Assembly (NCBI RefSeq): GCF_015218165.1
Contig: NZ_CP048659.1
Coordinates: 2,728,001 to 2,792,000, forward strand
Length of the DNA stretch: 64,000 bases
Reading direction: 5' to 3'
DNA from: Acinetobacter piscicola
Lineage (GTDB): Bacteria > Pseudomonadota > Gammaproteobacteria > Pseudomonadales > Moraxellaceae
Positions 29,041-38,886 of this stretch are shown here, piece after piece. The notes under the pieces were generated by a model. It had not been told where the DNA came from. It made no database searches and saw nothing but the letters and a program-made list of their open reading frames with translations. The position numbers and the translations under genes were made by a program. The number at the start of each line of letters is the position of its first letter. Position 1 is the first letter of the stretch.

Positions 29041-29889
29041 TTAACCTAATGCTTTCTCAGCAGCTTCTACAGTTTGACGAATTAAAGTCGTAATGGTCAT
29101 TGGACCTACACCACCTGGAACAGGCGTATAAGCCGATGCAATTTCCTCAATCCCAACAAGTTGGATATCACCAACACCACCACCATCACGTGGATGGAAG
29201 CCCGCATCAACCACAACAGCACCTTGTTTGATCCAATCTTTTTGAATGAGTTCAGCTTTACCTACAGCACCCACAATAATGTCAGCTTGCTTCACAAACT
29301 CAGCAAGGTTTTGAGTACGTGAATGACAAATAGTGACTGTTGCATTTGCTTCAAGCAACATCGCTGCCATCGGTTTACCCAAAATCGCTGAACGACCTAC
29401 AACCACCGCATGCTTACCTGCGATTTCAATGTTGTTTTCTTTTAAAATCGTCATGATACCGGCAGGCGTTGCTGAACCATAAGCAGCCTCACCCATTGCC
29501 ATACGACCGAAACCAAGACAAGTTACACCGTCTACGTCTTTTGCCAATGAAATTGCATCAAAACATGCACGCTCATCAATTTGTGCAGGCACAGGATGTT
29601 GTAAAAGAATACCGTGTACATCTGGATTGGCATTTAATTTTTCAATTTCAGCCAATAATTGCTCAGTTGTCGTTTCACTCGGCAATTCAACTTTTAAAGA
29701 ATCCATACCGACACGACGACATGCATTTCCTTTCATACGCACATACGTTGCAGATGCGCCATCATCCCCAACTAAAATTGTTGCTAGAATTGGGGTACGA
29801 CCTGTTTTTGCTTTTAACGCTTCTACACGTGTTAACAAGTCAGCTTCAATTTTTTTTGCCAATGCACGACCATCTAAAACTAATGCCAC
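29041..29889 (-). CDS. folD: Bifunctional methylene-THF dehydrogenase/cyclohydrolase FolD
   Basis: Interconverts methylene-, methenyl- and formyl-tetrahydrofolate for one-carbon metabolism. The 282-aa product has [13 protein letters not shown] with the catalytic-site tyrosine and lysine, [14 protein letters not shown], the NADP-binding [17 protein letters not shown], and the C-terminal [23 protein letters not shown] start at 29889 is preferred because GGAG lies 7 bases upstream and the protein then begins with the conserved ALVLDGR. The longer frame adds unrelated residues. Confidence 0.95.
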   Translation of the reverse strand: MALVLDGRALAKKIEADLLTRVEALKAKTGRTPILATILVGDDGASATYVRMKGNACRRVGMDSLKVELPSETTTEQLLAEIEKLNANPDVHGILLQHPVPAQIDERACFDAISLAKDVDGVTCLGFGRMAMGEAAYGSATPAGIMTILKENNIEIAGKHAVVVGRSAILGKPMAAMLLEANATVTICHSRTQNLAEFVKQADIIVGAVGKAELIQKDWIKQGAVVVDAGFHPRDGGGVGDIQLVGIEEIASAYTPVPGGVGPMTITTLIRQTVEAAEKALG

Positions 29890-30041
29890 GGCACATCTCC
29901 AATGTTGATCTGAATCAATTTCGCACATAATACATGATTATTTTGACTATTTTATTCTATATGCCGAAATTATGTGCATCCACATTCACATAAGTATTGT
30001 TTTTTTTTAAAACATTGATAATATGTGCATCACCAAGAGAT

Positions 30042-30115
30042 GGTGGGATGGCAGAATGGCGATGCAGCGGACTGCAACTCCGTAAATGCCGGTTCGATTC
30101 CGGCTCCTACCTCCA
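30042..30115 (+). tRNA. tRNA-Cys (GCA)
   Basis: A 74-nt cloverleaf: acceptor GGTGGGA pairs with TCCTACC, the anticodon loop shows ACTGCAACT (anticodon GCA), the T arm contains GGTTCGATTCC, and CCA is encoded. It is followed after 11 bases by tRNA-Leu, so they are probably co-transcribed. Confidence 0.97.
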
Positions 30116-30126
30116 CATCTTGTTAA

Positions 30127-30212
30127 GCCCGAGTGGTGAAATCGGTAGACACAGGGGATTTAAAATCCCCCGCCCACAAAGCGTGCCAGTTCGAGTCTGG
30201 CCTCGGGCACCA
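30127..30212 (+). tRNA. tRNA-Leu (UAA), copy 1
   Basis: An 86-nt type II tRNA with a long variable arm. Acceptor GCCCGAG pairs with CTCGGGC, anticodon loop GATTTAAAATC (anticodon TAA), T loop GTTCGAGTC, encoded CCA. It is identical to the copy at 31480-31565. Confidence 0.97.
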
Positions 30213-30268
30213 TTTTAATACTTCTTAAAATGGTGTAATAAAGAATCCTGCAATATGCAGGTTTTTTT
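30208..30268 (+). terminator. Hairpins and terminator after tRNA-Leu copy 1
   Basis: CCTGCA/TGCAGG (30247-30252 with 30256-30261) followed by seven T residues is a good terminator. Before it, an 11-bp perfect stem (30208-30218 with 30225-30235) includes the encoded CACCA end of the tRNA. Confidence 0.8.
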
Positions 30269-30515
30269 ATGCCTAAAATTTATCAACAGCCATCATTCTC
30301 AACCCAATCACAATAAAACATCTCTTAAGCGATTAAAACCAAATCAGCAGATCCATCTCTATGCAAATCATGATTTAAATTTTCCGCATCATCAATTTTT
30401 TAAAATCAGTAATGCTTGATAATCTCTTGCCCTCTTTTCTATTCAACACGTACAATATTCACCGACTAAACTTTCTAATTTGATAAGAAGCTATTTCTAC
30501 CCGATTTAACTTCTC

Positions 30516-31256
30516 ATGAGCAATATGAGCAAAACCCAGCAAACCACTCTCTATTTACAGCAATTAGAAAAAAAATACCCGCAAGCGTTTAAACGCAACT
30601 ATTTATTTTATAGTCAAATTAAAACCAAAGGAATTTTGGATGAATTACGGGAATTCATCCCTTGGGTGCTTGCGGCAATGATTTTTGTGAGCATTGATTT
30701 TGTACTTGGACATTACATAGAGACTCATTTTCAACAATTTGATGCCACACAAGCCAAAGGTATTGCCATATTAATCATCATGTTATTTTTCATGCTGATT
30801 GTGCCGATCATTATCAAACAAATTAAACACAGCTCCACACATTTATATCTGCAATTTAAAAATATCCCCCTAAAACTTGCTGCTATTATTATTTTACAAA
30901 CGCTCAATATCGCCTTTATGCAAAGTATGTTTTTACAAGGTGTACTGTTCTTTTTCGCTCTAAGTTTTGGCTTTGTAAAGTTTTATAAGGAAAATATGTT
31001 TAGGGAAAATACCTGTGATATTGATTATTACCAATTACAACAAATGCGCCGTGCCTGTTTTTGGTCATATAAACAAGTCTTAAAAGCGAAATCAAAATTA
31101 AAGCTTGCTAAAAAAGACTCACCTGAAGCACAAAAATCACAAGCACAACTGACCGAATACCTTGAATTACATATCAAGCTATTAAAATATGAAAATGATT
31201 TGTGTAAAAGTTATAAATTTATCGACTTAGATGAATATATGGATAGTTTAATGTAA
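30516..31256 (+). CDS. Membrane protein of unknown function between tRNA-Leu repeats
   Basis: A 246-aa protein that I do not recognise. The N-terminal 45 residues are soluble and charged. Then come hydrophobic segments at about 48-68, 83-103 and 118-150 (likely one or two passes), followed by a cytoplasmic, Lys/Gln-rich helical tail of about 95 residues that looks coiled. No ribosome site is obvious before the ATG; a second ATG lies three codons in. It is flanked by two tRNA-Leu direct repeats. Confidence 0.7.
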   Translation: MSNMSKTQQTTLYLQQLEKKYPQAFKRNYLFYSQIKTKGILDELREFIPWVLAAMIFVSIDFVLGHYIETHFQQFDATQAKGIAILIIMLFFMLIVPIIIKQIKHSSTHLYLQFKNIPLKLAAIIILQTLNIAFMQSMFLQGVLFFFALSFGFVKFYKENMFRENTCDIDYYQLQQMRRACFWSYKQVLKAKSKLKLAKKDSPEAQKSQAQLTEYLELHIKLLKYENDLCKSYKFIDLDEYMDSLM

Positions 31257-31479
31257 GCTAAACAAGTCTCACACCTTCACGCAATCCAACCATCCAAGCA
31301 ATTCGACAAATCACCCCATTCAAACCAAAGGGATACAACTCAATTTTCCACGAAATTTTGCATTTTTTCGATAAAAATGCTGATTTTTATAGCAAGCATG
31401 ATCGAATTGATTGAAAAGAAAGCAAATAATCGCAAATGCGCTTGCCAAGATTTATTTTGTTCTTTATTATTGCGCTCAT

Positions 31480-31565
31480 GCCCGAGTGGTGAAATCGGTA
31501 GACACAGGGGATTTAAAATCCCCCGCCCACAAAGCGTGCCAGTTCGAGTCTGGCCTCGGGCACCA
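31480..31565 (+). tRNA. tRNA-Leu (UAA), copy 2
   Basis: Identical over 86 nt to the copy at 30127-30212, including the encoded CCA and long variable arm. It is followed by the same hairpin-terminator arrangement, with a few substitutions downstream of the tRNA. Confidence 0.97.
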
Positions 31566-31599
31566 TTTTAATATTTCTTAAAATGGTGCAATAAAGAAT

Positions 31600-31621
31600 C
31601 CTGCAATATGCAGGTTTTTTT
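31600..31621 (+). terminator. Terminator after tRNA-Leu copy 2
   Basis: CCTGCA/TGCAGG stem (31600-31605 with 31609-31614) with a 3-nt loop and seven T residues. Confidence 0.8.
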
Positions 31622-31680
31622 ATATCTAAAATTTATGTTTAACGTTAAATAAATTTAATTAAGCAAAAATAAAGAGCGGA

Positions 31681-31995
31681 TTACCACTCTCTATTTGAAA
31701 TCAATTCTTCCATTTCAACATCCATATAACCCTGATCTTGCGCCACCATCATCATCGCTTCCGCAATATAGTCCGCCGCCGTATCATCCAAAGATGAATC
31801 AAGATCTTCAAACTGTGGCTTCATTTTATTAATTTCCACCACAGTACTGTGTGCTACATGATAAAGCTCATCATCACTTAAACTTGATTTTGCAATATTT
31901 TTTGCAAATTTTTCAATCATTTGTTTGACTTCGGCAACCAAAATATCTGGGTAGTAGTCATCGTCAAACATTGGGAGAAGTAAATCGTTAAACAT
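31681..31995 (-). CDS. Small acidic cytoplasmic protein (DUF5713-like)
   Basis: A 104-aa acidic helical protein: MFNDLLLPMFDDDYYPDIL at the start, then alternating Asp/Glu-rich helices ending in MEELISNREW. This resembles DUF5713 proteins, whose function is unknown; the family name is from memory of the pattern. No signal peptide or membrane segment. It is the nearest gene downstream of the VWA lipoprotein on the same strand but 79 bp away. Confidence 0.65.
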   Translation of the reverse strand: MFNDLLLPMFDDDYYPDILVAEVKQMIEKFAKNIAKSSLSDDELYHVAHSTVVEINKMKPQFEDLDSSLDDTAADYIAEAMMMVAQDQGYMDVEMEELISNREW

Positions 31996-32074
31996 ATGAA
32001 CCTAATATTTAGCATTCGATAAGCGCATCTATATAACATAATGCATACAAAACAACAAACTTCTCCCTCATAAA

Positions 32075-33670
32075 TTAAGAGGCTCTATTCACCTGTTGCA
32101 CTGTAGGTTGATCAGAACTTAAGCTTTTTGCCTTTTTCAACAAACCAATAAATTCATCTTTTAAACCAAATTCATCAGGTTGTTTCGCAGATTGCGCCAA
32201 TTGCACAATATCATCCCACCCCATCGCACCATTATATTTACCACCTTTTAATCGCTGCCCATAACTTGCAACAGCAAGTGCAAAACGTGTATCCACACTG
32301 GCTTGTGTTAATGGCATAGATGAAGCAGCAATAGGCTGAGTTAACAAAATACTTTTTGCTGTATTTGGCAATTTATAACGTAAATTTAAATGAGCATACT
32401 CTGTCTTACTCCCGTGTGCTTTCGCCTCATTCTGATAACGAGAATCAGCCAACCAACCTTTTTGACCTGTTGGAATAATTTCATATAAAGCAGTCACTGT
32501 ATGCCCAGCCCCGATATCACCCGCATCAACCTGATCATTATTAAAATCTTCTTGCTGCAACATTCGATTTTCATAACCAATCAAGCGATATTCTTTGACT
32601 GTAGCAGGATTAAATTCCACTTGAATTTTTACATCTTGCGCTACTGTTGCCAGTGTTGAACTCAGCTGTTGCTTTAAGACTTTCTTCGCTTCATTTTCAT
32701 TATCAATATAGCTATAGTTCCCATCACCCGCATCCGCCAATTGCTCCATAAGCTGCTCATCATAATTACCACGACCAAACCCTAAGGTGGTAAATGAAAT
32801 ACCTGTTTTACGCTTCTCAGCAATCATATTTTTTAAGGTATCAAAATCTGTAATACCGACATTAAAATCCCCATCTGTAGCAATTAAAATACGGTTAATT
32901 CCATTTTTGATAAAAGTTTTTTGTGCTTCTTGATATGCCATTTGAATCGCACTTTCACCTGAAGTCGAACCACTTGCTGAAAGTTCATTAATGGCATTTA
33001 AAATTTTGCTTTTTTCATTTCCCGAAGTTGGCTCAAGCACAATCTCCTCATGCCCAGAATATGTAATTAAAGTCACTTTATCCTGAGGACGAAGCTGCTC
33101 AGTTAAAATTGTTAAGGTTTTTTTCACTAAAGGTAACTTTTTCTCCTCATCCATACTGCCTGAAACATCCACTAAAAATACCAAGTTTGCAGGAGGAAGT
33201 TGTTTTTGATCAATATTTTTAGCCTGAATCCCGATACGAATCACTTTTGCATTGGCTTGCCAAGGTGAATCTACAGTTTCAGTATTGACCGAAAATGGAT
33301 GTTGACCTATAGGCTGCGGATAATGATAGTTAAAATAGTTGATCATCTCCTCTACACGCACTGCATCTACAGGTGGCAAGGTTTTGTCTTGTGTCAGGAA
33401 GCGTCGTACATTGGCATAACTTCCTGTATCCACATCAGCACTAAATGTTGACACAGGCTCTTTTGCAACACTTTTCACTGTATTTTGTTCATTTTTCTGA
33501 TAGTTTTCAGTATTACCCTCAGAACCATAGGCTTCTGCTTCTACACTTGTATCTGCCGCAACCGCTTCTGTAGCTGCTAGATCACTTGCGGCTTCTTCGG
33601 TTTTTTTAGAACAACCTGAAAGTAATATCGTCAGCATTGATGCCACTAAAATTGTATATTTCATTTTCAT
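32075..33670 (-). CDS. VWA domain lipoprotein (YfbK-like)
   Basis: A 531-aa envelope protein. Lipoprotein signal LTILLSGC with Cys20, an Ala/Glu-rich linker (about 21-70), then a VWF-A-associated N-terminal domain (STFSADVDTGSYANVRRFL; VRVEEMINYFNYHYP). The VWA domain has a complete MIDAS: DVSGS at 168-172, the SGSTSGESAIQ threonine/serine, and ATDGDFNVG. A C-terminal DUF3520-type segment follows (LAVASYGQRLKGG). The family resembles E. coli YfbK; the bound partner is unknown. The ATG at 33670 has GAGGG upstream. A Zur-box-like palindrome lies 60 bp before it. Confidence 0.88.
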   Translation of the reverse strand: MKMKYTILVASMLTILLSGCSKKTEEAASDLAATEAVAADTSVEAEAYGSEGNTENYQKNEQNTVKSVAKEPVSTFSADVDTGSYANVRRFLTQDKTLPPVDAVRVEEMINYFNYHYPQPIGQHPFSVNTETVDSPWQANAKVIRIGIQAKNIDQKQLPPANLVFLVDVSGSMDEEKKLPLVKKTLTILTEQLRPQDKVTLITYSGHEEIVLEPTSGNEKSKILNAINELSASGSTSGESAIQMAYQEAQKTFIKNGINRILIATDGDFNVGITDFDTLKNMIAEKRKTGISFTTLGFGRGNYDEQLMEQLADAGDGNYSYIDNENEAKKVLKQQLSSTLATVAQDVKIQVEFNPATVKEYRLIGYENRMLQQEDFNNDQVDAGDIGAGHTVTALYEIIPTGQKGWLADSRYQNEAKAHGSKTEYAHLNLRYKLPNTAKSILLTQPIAASSMPLTQASVDTRFALAVASYGQRLKGGKYNGAMGWDDIVQLAQSAKQPDEFGLKDEFIGLLKKAKSLSSDQPTVQQVNRAS

Positions 33671-33729
33671 CACTCAACCCTCAATTCATCATTCTTCATA
33701 TTTGTTTTGATTTATATCGATACATTTCA

Positions 33730-33748
33730 ATTGTTATATTATAACAAT
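33730..33748 (-). promoter_or_regulatory. Zur-box-like 19-bp palindrome upstream of the VWA gene
   Basis: ATTGTTATA-T-TATAACAAT is a perfect 9-bp inverted repeat with one central base. It matches the GTTATAnTATAAC core of gammaproteobacterial Zur boxes. The site is about 60 bp upstream of the ATG, where a promoter would be. Zinc control is inferred. Confidence 0.5.
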
Positions 33749-33882
33749 ACATTTTTTTCGCAATATGCGATGTCATTTAGGTTGACACGATTTTATAGTG
33801 TTTTTGTAATATTATTAAAATTAATATTTTTCAAATATTTAATAAAATAAATACATCTAAATCTAATAAATTCACTTCAAAA

Positions 33883-33917
33883 TAAAAAACACAACAAGAA
33901 CAATGTTCTCATTGTGT
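33883..33917 (-). terminator. Intrinsic terminator of folP
   Basis: Symmetrical stem ACACAA..TTGTGT around AGAAC-AAT-GTTCT (33889-33917), followed on the minus strand by six T residues. It is 38 bases after the folP stop. Confidence 0.8.
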
Positions 33918-33954
33918 GAAATTTTATCGTGCTTTTTAAACAAGATTCAAAAAG

Positions 33955-34812
33955 TTAAGACACTGTTGCTAAAGTTGCTCTCCACACTAAAATAGCTTCA
34001 TGCATCGCTTTAACATCATGCGCACGCACCATACATGCACCTTGCTGAATACTCATGAGATGTGCTGTCACACTACCCACTGCACGATTTTGTGCATCCG
34101 CCCCACCCAATGCCTCACCAATAAAGCGCTTACGTGAAAGCGCAGACAGTATGGGGTACCCCATTTCATTCAGCTTATATAACTCATTCAATAGTTTTAA
34201 ATTTTGCTGAGCATTCTTTGCAAAACCAAAACCAGGATCAATCATAATATTTTCAGGCTTGACCCCTGCATCTAAAGCAGCAGCGACACGTTGCTTTAGC
34301 TCATCAATGACATCAGTTGTGACATCTTGATATTGATCTAAATGATTCATCGTCGTTGGCTCACCACGCATATGCATAATGATCACAGGAATATTCAAAT
34401 CAGCTGCAACTTGTAAAGCATGAGGTCGTGTCAATGCACGCACATCATTCCAAATATGTGCACCTGCTTGCACGGCTGCTTGAATCACTTCAGGCTCAGA
34501 AGTATCAATTGAAATCACAACATCTAATTTTGCCAATGCTTGTACGACAGGAATCACTCGCTGTAGCTCTTCTTGAATAGAAACAGGAGAAGCACCAGGC
34601 CTTGTTGACTCTCCCCCCACATCAATTACAGTTGCGCCATCCACAATCATCTGCTGAGCAAATGCAATTGCTTGCTCAACTTCATTATGCTTTCCACCAT
34701 CACTAAATGAGTCAGGTGTTACATTCAAAATTCCCATCACATGTGGTTGTGACAAATCAAGTTGTTGATCACCACACTGTAAAATCCGTTTCGGTAAAGC
34801 GACTAATTTCAT
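33955..34812 (-). CDS. folP: Dihydropteroate synthase
   Basis: Joins p-aminobenzoate to dihydropterin pyrophosphate in folate synthesis; target of sulfonamides. The product (285 aa from this start) has VMGILNVTPDSFSDGG, IDVGGESTRPGA, VISIDTSEPEV, IWNDVRAL, MHMRGEPTTM, DPGFGFAKN and SALSRKRFIGE, all the family blocks in order. The ATG at 34812 is chosen because the product then begins like other Acinetobacter DHPS (MKLVALPKRIL); upstream in-frame starts give extra residues. It lies downstream of ftsH but beyond a terminator. Confidence 0.94.
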   Translation of the reverse strand: MKLVALPKRILQCGDQQLDLSQPHVMGILNVTPDSFSDGGKHNEVEQAIAFAQQMIVDGATVIDVGGESTRPGASPVSIQEELQRVIPVVQALAKLDVVISIDTSEPEVIQAAVQAGAHIWNDVRALTRPHALQVAADLNIPVIIMHMRGEPTTMNHLDQYQDVTTDVIDELKQRVAAALDAGVKPENIMIDPGFGFAKNAQQNLKLLNELYKLNEMGYPILSALSRKRFIGEALGGADAQNRAVGSVTAHLMSIQQGACMVRAHDVKAMHEAILVWRATLATVS

Positions 34813-34900
34813 ATCACCACATGTCCTCATCATAACCAATGTTATTTTAACTTTTTAATGCCGATCTGTGGTGAGCTTTCAACTTGAAAATTCCCCATAT

Positions 34901-34926
34901 ATAAAAAAACCACCCGAAGGTGGTTT
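34901..34926 (-). terminator. Intrinsic terminator of ftsH
   Basis: An 8-bp stem (34907-34914 with 34919-34926), tetraloop, and seven T residues on the minus strand, 14 bases past the ftsH stop. Confidence 0.85.
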
Positions 34927-34939
34927 GATTTAAATCATT

Positions 34940-36838
34940 TTAAACTTTTGGCAATGACGGTAATGGCGGTGGTGTTTCAGCACCATCTGTCGGTGTTACA
35001 TCAATCACAGGATTTTCTGCAACATATACTTTTGGTGGTTGTGGCTCACGACCTTCCATGATGTCACGGATTTGATCACGATCAATGGTTTCCCACTCAA
35101 GTAATGCTTTCACCATTGCATGTGCGATATCTTTGTTATTTTCAAGAATCTCACGTGCAACTTTATACTGCTCATCCAAAATACGGCGAACTTCTTGGTC
35201 AACCATTTGTTGTGTTGCTTCAGAAATTGTGCGGCTACCCACATTACCAAAGAAGCCATTTTGGTTTTCGTCTTCGTAAACCATCACACCCATTTTGTCA
35301 GACATACCATACTTGGTCACCATCGCACGCGCCATTTTCGTTGCACGTTCAAAGTCGTTTGAAGCACCTGTCGACATTTGGTTAATGAATACTTCTTCAG
35401 CAATACGACCACCAAAAAGAATCGAAAGTTCATTCAACATCTTATCTTTATAATGGCTAGTTTGATCATGTTCAGGTAATTGCCAAGTTACTCCCAAAGC
35501 CCAACCACGTGGCATAATCGTTACTTTATGCACAGGGTCTGTACCTGGAAGAATTTCAGCAACAATCGCATGACCTGCTTCATGGTAAGCAGTTGCACGA
35601 CGTTCTTCTTCACGAATCACCATCGACTTACGTTCAGGACCCATGTAGATTTTATCTTTAGCGTCTTCAAAGTCGTGCATATCGACAGTGTTCTTGTTAC
35701 GACGCGCAGCGAATAATGCAGCTTCGTTCACAAGATTTGCCAATTGTGCACCTGAGAAGCCCGGTGTACCACGTGCAAGTACTTTTACGTCTACACCAGT
35801 TACAGAAGGCAATTTCTTCAAGTGAACATTCAAGATTTGTTCACGACCTTTAATGTCAGGAAGACCCACCATCACTTGACGGTCAAAACGACCCGGACGA
35901 AGTAAAGCTTTATCCAGTACATCCGCACGGTTGGTTGCAGCAATGACGATAATCCCTTCATTACCTTCAAAACCATCCATTTCCACAAGCATTTGGTTCA
36001 GTGTTTGTTCACGTTCATCGTGACCACCACCTGTGCCCGAACCACGATGACGACCAACCGCATCAATCTCGTCAATAAAGATGATACATGGCGCATGGCG
36101 TTTTGCTTGTTCGAACATATCACGTACACGTGAAGCACCAACACCCACAAACATTTCAACGAAGTCAGAACCTGAAATACTAAAGAATGGTACTTTCGCT
36201 TCACCCGCAATTGCTTTTGCAAGTAAAGTTTTACCTGTACCCGGAGGACCAACCATCAACACACCTTTCGGAATGGTTGCACCGAGACGTTTGAATTTCG
36301 CAGGATCTTTTAAGAAATCAACAATTTCAACAACTTCTTGTTTAGCTTCATCACAGCCTGCAACATCGGTAAAGGTCACTTTGATTTGGTCTTCAGACAG
36401 CATTTTTGCTTTAGACTTACCAAAACTCATTGGACCATTTTTACCGCCTGCACCACCACCCATGTTGCGCATAAAGAACATGAATAACAAAATGATTAAA
36501 AGTACAGGGAAGCTTGCGATAAGAAGTTGCATCAACAAACCTTGGCGTTGAGGTGCAGTACCTTCAACAACAACGTTATTTTTGATTAGAGTAGGCATAA
36601 GGTCAGGATCTTGAACCGCAGGACGGATACTTTCAAAATCTGAACCATTCGTTTTTTCGCCACTTATTCTTTCACCATCAATAGTGACTTGTTTAATCTG
36701 ACCAGCATTTACCGCAGCAACAAACTCAGAATAGTTCATCGCAGCAGGCTTATTGCGGTCGCTGATGTTACTGAAAATTAAAATCAGTACACCGAGTATC
36801 ACAAGCCACAAAACGGCGTTTTTGAAGAGATCGCTCAA
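34940..36838 (-). CDS. ftsH: ATP-dependent zinc metalloprotease FtsH
   Basis: Membrane AAA+ protease that removes misfolded membrane proteins and regulators such as sigma-32 and LpxC. The 632-aa product has two transmembrane helices (about 7-24 and 102-123) around a periplasmic domain, Walker A GPPGTGKT at 197-204, Walker [10 protein letters not shown] (about 252-260), the arginine finger region RPGRFDR, and the zinc site HEAGH at 419-423. The start codon is TTG with GGGAA about 7 bases upstream. It follows rlmE on the same strand after 295 bp. Confidence 0.96.
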   Translation of the reverse strand: MSDLFKNAVLWLVILGVLILIFSNISDRNKPAAMNYSEFVAAVNAGQIKQVTIDGERISGEKTNGSDFESIRPAVQDPDLMPTLIKNNVVVEGTAPQRQGLLMQLLIASFPVLLIILLFMFFMRNMGGGAGGKNGPMSFGKSKAKMLSEDQIKVTFTDVAGCDEAKQEVVEIVDFLKDPAKFKRLGATIPKGVLMVGPPGTGKTLLAKAIAGEAKVPFFSISGSDFVEMFVGVGASRVRDMFEQAKRHAPCIIFIDEIDAVGRHRGSGTGGGHDEREQTLNQMLVEMDGFEGNEGIIVIAATNRADVLDKALLRPGRFDRQVMVGLPDIKGREQILNVHLKKLPSVTGVDVKVLARGTPGFSGAQLANLVNEAALFAARRNKNTVDMHDFEDAKDKIYMGPERKSMVIREEERRATAYHEAGHAIVAEILPGTDPVHKVTIMPRGWALGVTWQLPEHDQTSHYKDKMLNELSILFGGRIAEEVFINQMSTGASNDFERATKMARAMVTKYGMSDKMGVMVYEDENQNGFFGNVGSRTISEATQQMVDQEVRRILDEQYKVAREILENNKDIAHAMVKALLEWETIDRDQIRDIMEGREPQPPKVYVAENPVIDVTPTDGAETPPPLPSLPKV

Positions 36839-37133
36839 AGCTTTATTCCCATATCAATCTAATTTGATCATGCCCTATTAGAGGGTGATCCTAACAAAAA
36901 AGCGAGTAATGAATTTCGCAATAAATTTTAAAAACGTACAAAATGCACAATTTTTAACAACTTGGCAAGAGGACTTATTGACAATTCATACATGATTTAC
37001 ATTTTTCATTTAAATTTTTTCAAAGAAAGTTATTTAACTGCATAATGTTAACGCATTACGCAAGCGACAAACGCCCTAAGAAACAATTTCAAACATAACA
37101 CATGCATCTGAGAATTCTTAAAAAATTCACATT

Positions 37134-37802
37134 TTAATCATCAATCTGTACTTGCTGCGAACCCTTTTTACGACCCTGTCCAATTAAGAAGACCTCTTTT
37201 GAACGTGCCCGAGATGCAGCAGGTTTAGCCGTTTTCAATACCTCAAAACTACTGACGACTTGCTTACGAAACTCATCAAAACCATCACCCTGGAAAACTT
37301 TTACTACAAATTGCCCTTTTGGTCCTAAAACACGATTGGCAAAATCAAGTGCAAGCTCACACAGATAAATTTGGCGAGGTTGATCTACTGCCTTATTACC
37401 TGATGTATTGGGGGCCATATCCGAAATTACAACGTCTACGGTACGTCCATTTAAAATATTTAACAATTTTTCAAAAACTTCTTCTTCTCGAAAGTCACCT
37501 TGTAAAAAGGTCACATCGGGTAAAGCATCCATTTCAAGAATATCTGAAGCAATCACTAAACCTTTGTCACCGACCAATTTGCCTGCAATTTGCGACCAAC
37601 TTCCAGGGGCAGCACCTAAGTCAACAACGGTCATACCGGGTTTAATCATTTTATATTTTTCTTGAATTTCAAGAAGCTTGTACGCAGCTCGAGCACGATA
37701 ACCCTCTTTTTGTGCTTTTTTCACAAAAGGATCATCCAAATGCTCTCTCATCCACGCACGACTACTTTTAGATAACTTTTGGTTGGTAATGCGTGTAGCC
37801 AT
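37134..37802 (-). CDS. rlmE: 23S rRNA 2'-O-ribose methyltransferase RlmE (FtsJ)
   Basis: Methylates U2552 in the 23S A-loop. The 222-aa product has the SAM site [16 protein letters not shown] (about 59-74) and the K-D-K-E catalytic tetrad of this family ([40 protein letters not shown]). It lies upstream of ftsH, as in E. coli, and is divergent from the YhbY-like gene, also as in E. coli. Confidence 0.95.
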   Translation of the reverse strand: MATRITNQKLSKSSRAWMREHLDDPFVKKAQKEGYRARAAYKLLEIQEKYKMIKPGMTVVDLGAAPGSWSQIAGKLVGDKGLVIASDILEMDALPDVTFLQGDFREEEVFEKLLNILNGRTVDVVISDMAPNTSGNKAVDQPRQIYLCELALDFANRVLGPKGQFVVKVFQGDGFDEFRKQVVSSFEVLKTAKPAASRARSKEVFLIGQGRKKGSQQVQIDD

Positions 37803-37941
37803 AACTCTCTAAATAAAATTGACATTTAACTTTAGATTGTACGTGAAAAACTGAGCTTTTGCAGTAGACAACTGTATCTAAATGCATTGTTATTGACATG
37901 TTTTTTTAAATAAGTTTGATCGATTATTTCGTGAGAATGTG

Positions 37942-37970
37942 CAGCGTTTAAATTTGAGTTTTGCTATACT
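37942..37970 (+). promoter_or_regulatory. Promoter of the yhbY-like gene
   Basis: A strong extended -10 TTTTGCTATACT (TATACT at 37965-37970, TG at 37962-37963) lies 28 bp before the ATG. The -35 is poorly defined, as is usual for extended -10 promoters. Confidence 0.5.
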
Positions 37971-37998
37971 AAGTCGTTTTTAAAATTAGGTTATCTTT

Positions 37999-38322
37999 AT
38001 GGCGGCTTTATCAATCCAAGAACGTAAGCGTTTACGTCAAATCGGACATGCATTAAATCCAGTGGTGATGATTGGAGATAAAGGCTTATCAGAAAATGTC
38101 ATCGAAGAAACAAACCGTGCTTTAAATGATCATGAGTTGATCAAAATTAAAGTTTCTGGCGAAGACCGTGAAGTACGTGCTGCTGCGATTACTGAAATTG
38201 CAAAGGTTACAGGTGCTGAAGTTGTACAAACCATTGGTAAAATTGCTTTGATCTATAAAAAAGCAGCTAAACAAAATCCAAAGTTGTCTAACTTAGTTCG
38301 CCACGCACATTTGTCAAACTAA
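37999..38322 (+). CDS. yhbY: YhbY/CRS1 family RNA-binding protein
   Basis: A 107-aa single CRM-domain protein associated with pre-50S ribosomal particles. It begins with IQERKRLRQIGHALNPVVMIGDKGLSENVI, including the conserved GxxG-like loop, then HELIKIKVSGEDREVR and the C-terminal IGKIALIYKKA. Divergent from rlmE, another 50S maturation factor, which supports a ribosome role. 24 bp before the next gene. Confidence 0.9.
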   Translation: MAALSIQERKRLRQIGHALNPVVMIGDKGLSENVIEETNRALNDHELIKIKVSGEDREVRAAAITEIAKVTGAEVVQTIGKIALIYKKAAKQNPKLSNLVRHAHLSN

Positions 38323-38346
38323 AATTACATTTTACTGGCAAAACTT

Positions 38347-38886
38347 ATGGCAAGTTATGAACTAAATGCTTTTGATCGCCGTTTTCAAAGTATTTCTTTG
38401 GTTGGTGCAATTGAACACATTAGCCCATTCACCTTAAATGTTGGTTATTGGTTACGTGATCCCAATCAATTTATTCAATATCCTGAATTAGTGGCTTCTC
38501 ATCCTCGTATCGACTTTTTATGGGAAAATACCTGTTTTGAAGTCTTTATTGGGGTTAAAGGTGAAGATTTCTATCGCGAAATCAACCTCTCCCCATCTCA
38601 GGCATGGCAAGCGTATGCTTTTGAAGAATATCGCTATCCTGAGCTGATGCCACCTGTTGCTGCCGAAGATATTGAACTCAATCAACTCAAACGTACGCAT
38701 TATGGTTTAAATGTTAGCCTTGATCTGACCGAGTTTATGCTCAAACATAAATTAAAATGGGATGATCTATTTATTGGCTTAACGGCAGTTTTAAATACCA
38801 CCCAAGGTAAACATTTTTTTGCCATGCAACACAGCAGTCCAAATGCTGATTTTCATAACAAACGTGATTGGTTGCATACATTTTAA
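38347..38886 (+). CDS. DOMON-like domain protein
   Basis: A 179-aa cytoplasmic protein with a beta-sandwich-like pattern: NVGYWLRD, FLWENTCFEVFIG, FYREINLSPSQAWQAYAFEEYR and WDDLFIGLTAVLNTTQGKHFFAM. This resembles DOMON-like (carbohydrate-binding-9-like) domains. Biochemical role unknown. It is 24 bp downstream of the YhbY-like gene and probably in one transcript with it. Confidence 0.7.
   Translation: MASYELNAFDRRFQSISLVGAIEHISPFTLNVGYWLRDPNQFIQYPELVASHPRIDFLWENTCFEVFIGVKGEDFYREINLSPSQAWQAYAFEEYRYPELMPPVAAEDIELNQLKRTHYGLNVSLDLTEFMLKHKLKWDDLFIGLTAVLNTTQGKHFFAMQHSSPNADFHNKRDWLHTF

Larger units (their letters stand above)
30127..30283 (+). repeat. 157-bp direct repeat, left copy (tRNA-Leu plus terminator)
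   Basis: The tRNA-Leu gene and about 70 bp of downstream DNA recur at 31480-31636 with only four or so differences, all outside the tRNA. Between the copies lies a membrane protein gene on the same strand. Confidence 0.9.
31480..31636 (+). repeat. 157-bp direct repeat, right copy (tRNA-Leu plus terminator)
   Basis: Right partner of the repeat at 30127-30283. The similarity stops abruptly at both ends. Confidence 0.9.

Noticed and set aside
29469..29930. 153-aa plus-strand frame opposite folD
   Set aside because: Antisense shadow of folD with no ribosome site or domain.
30127..31636. Integrative element at tRNA-Leu
   Set aside because: No integrase, transposase or other mobility gene between the repeats, and both tRNAs are complete, so only a duplication is supported.
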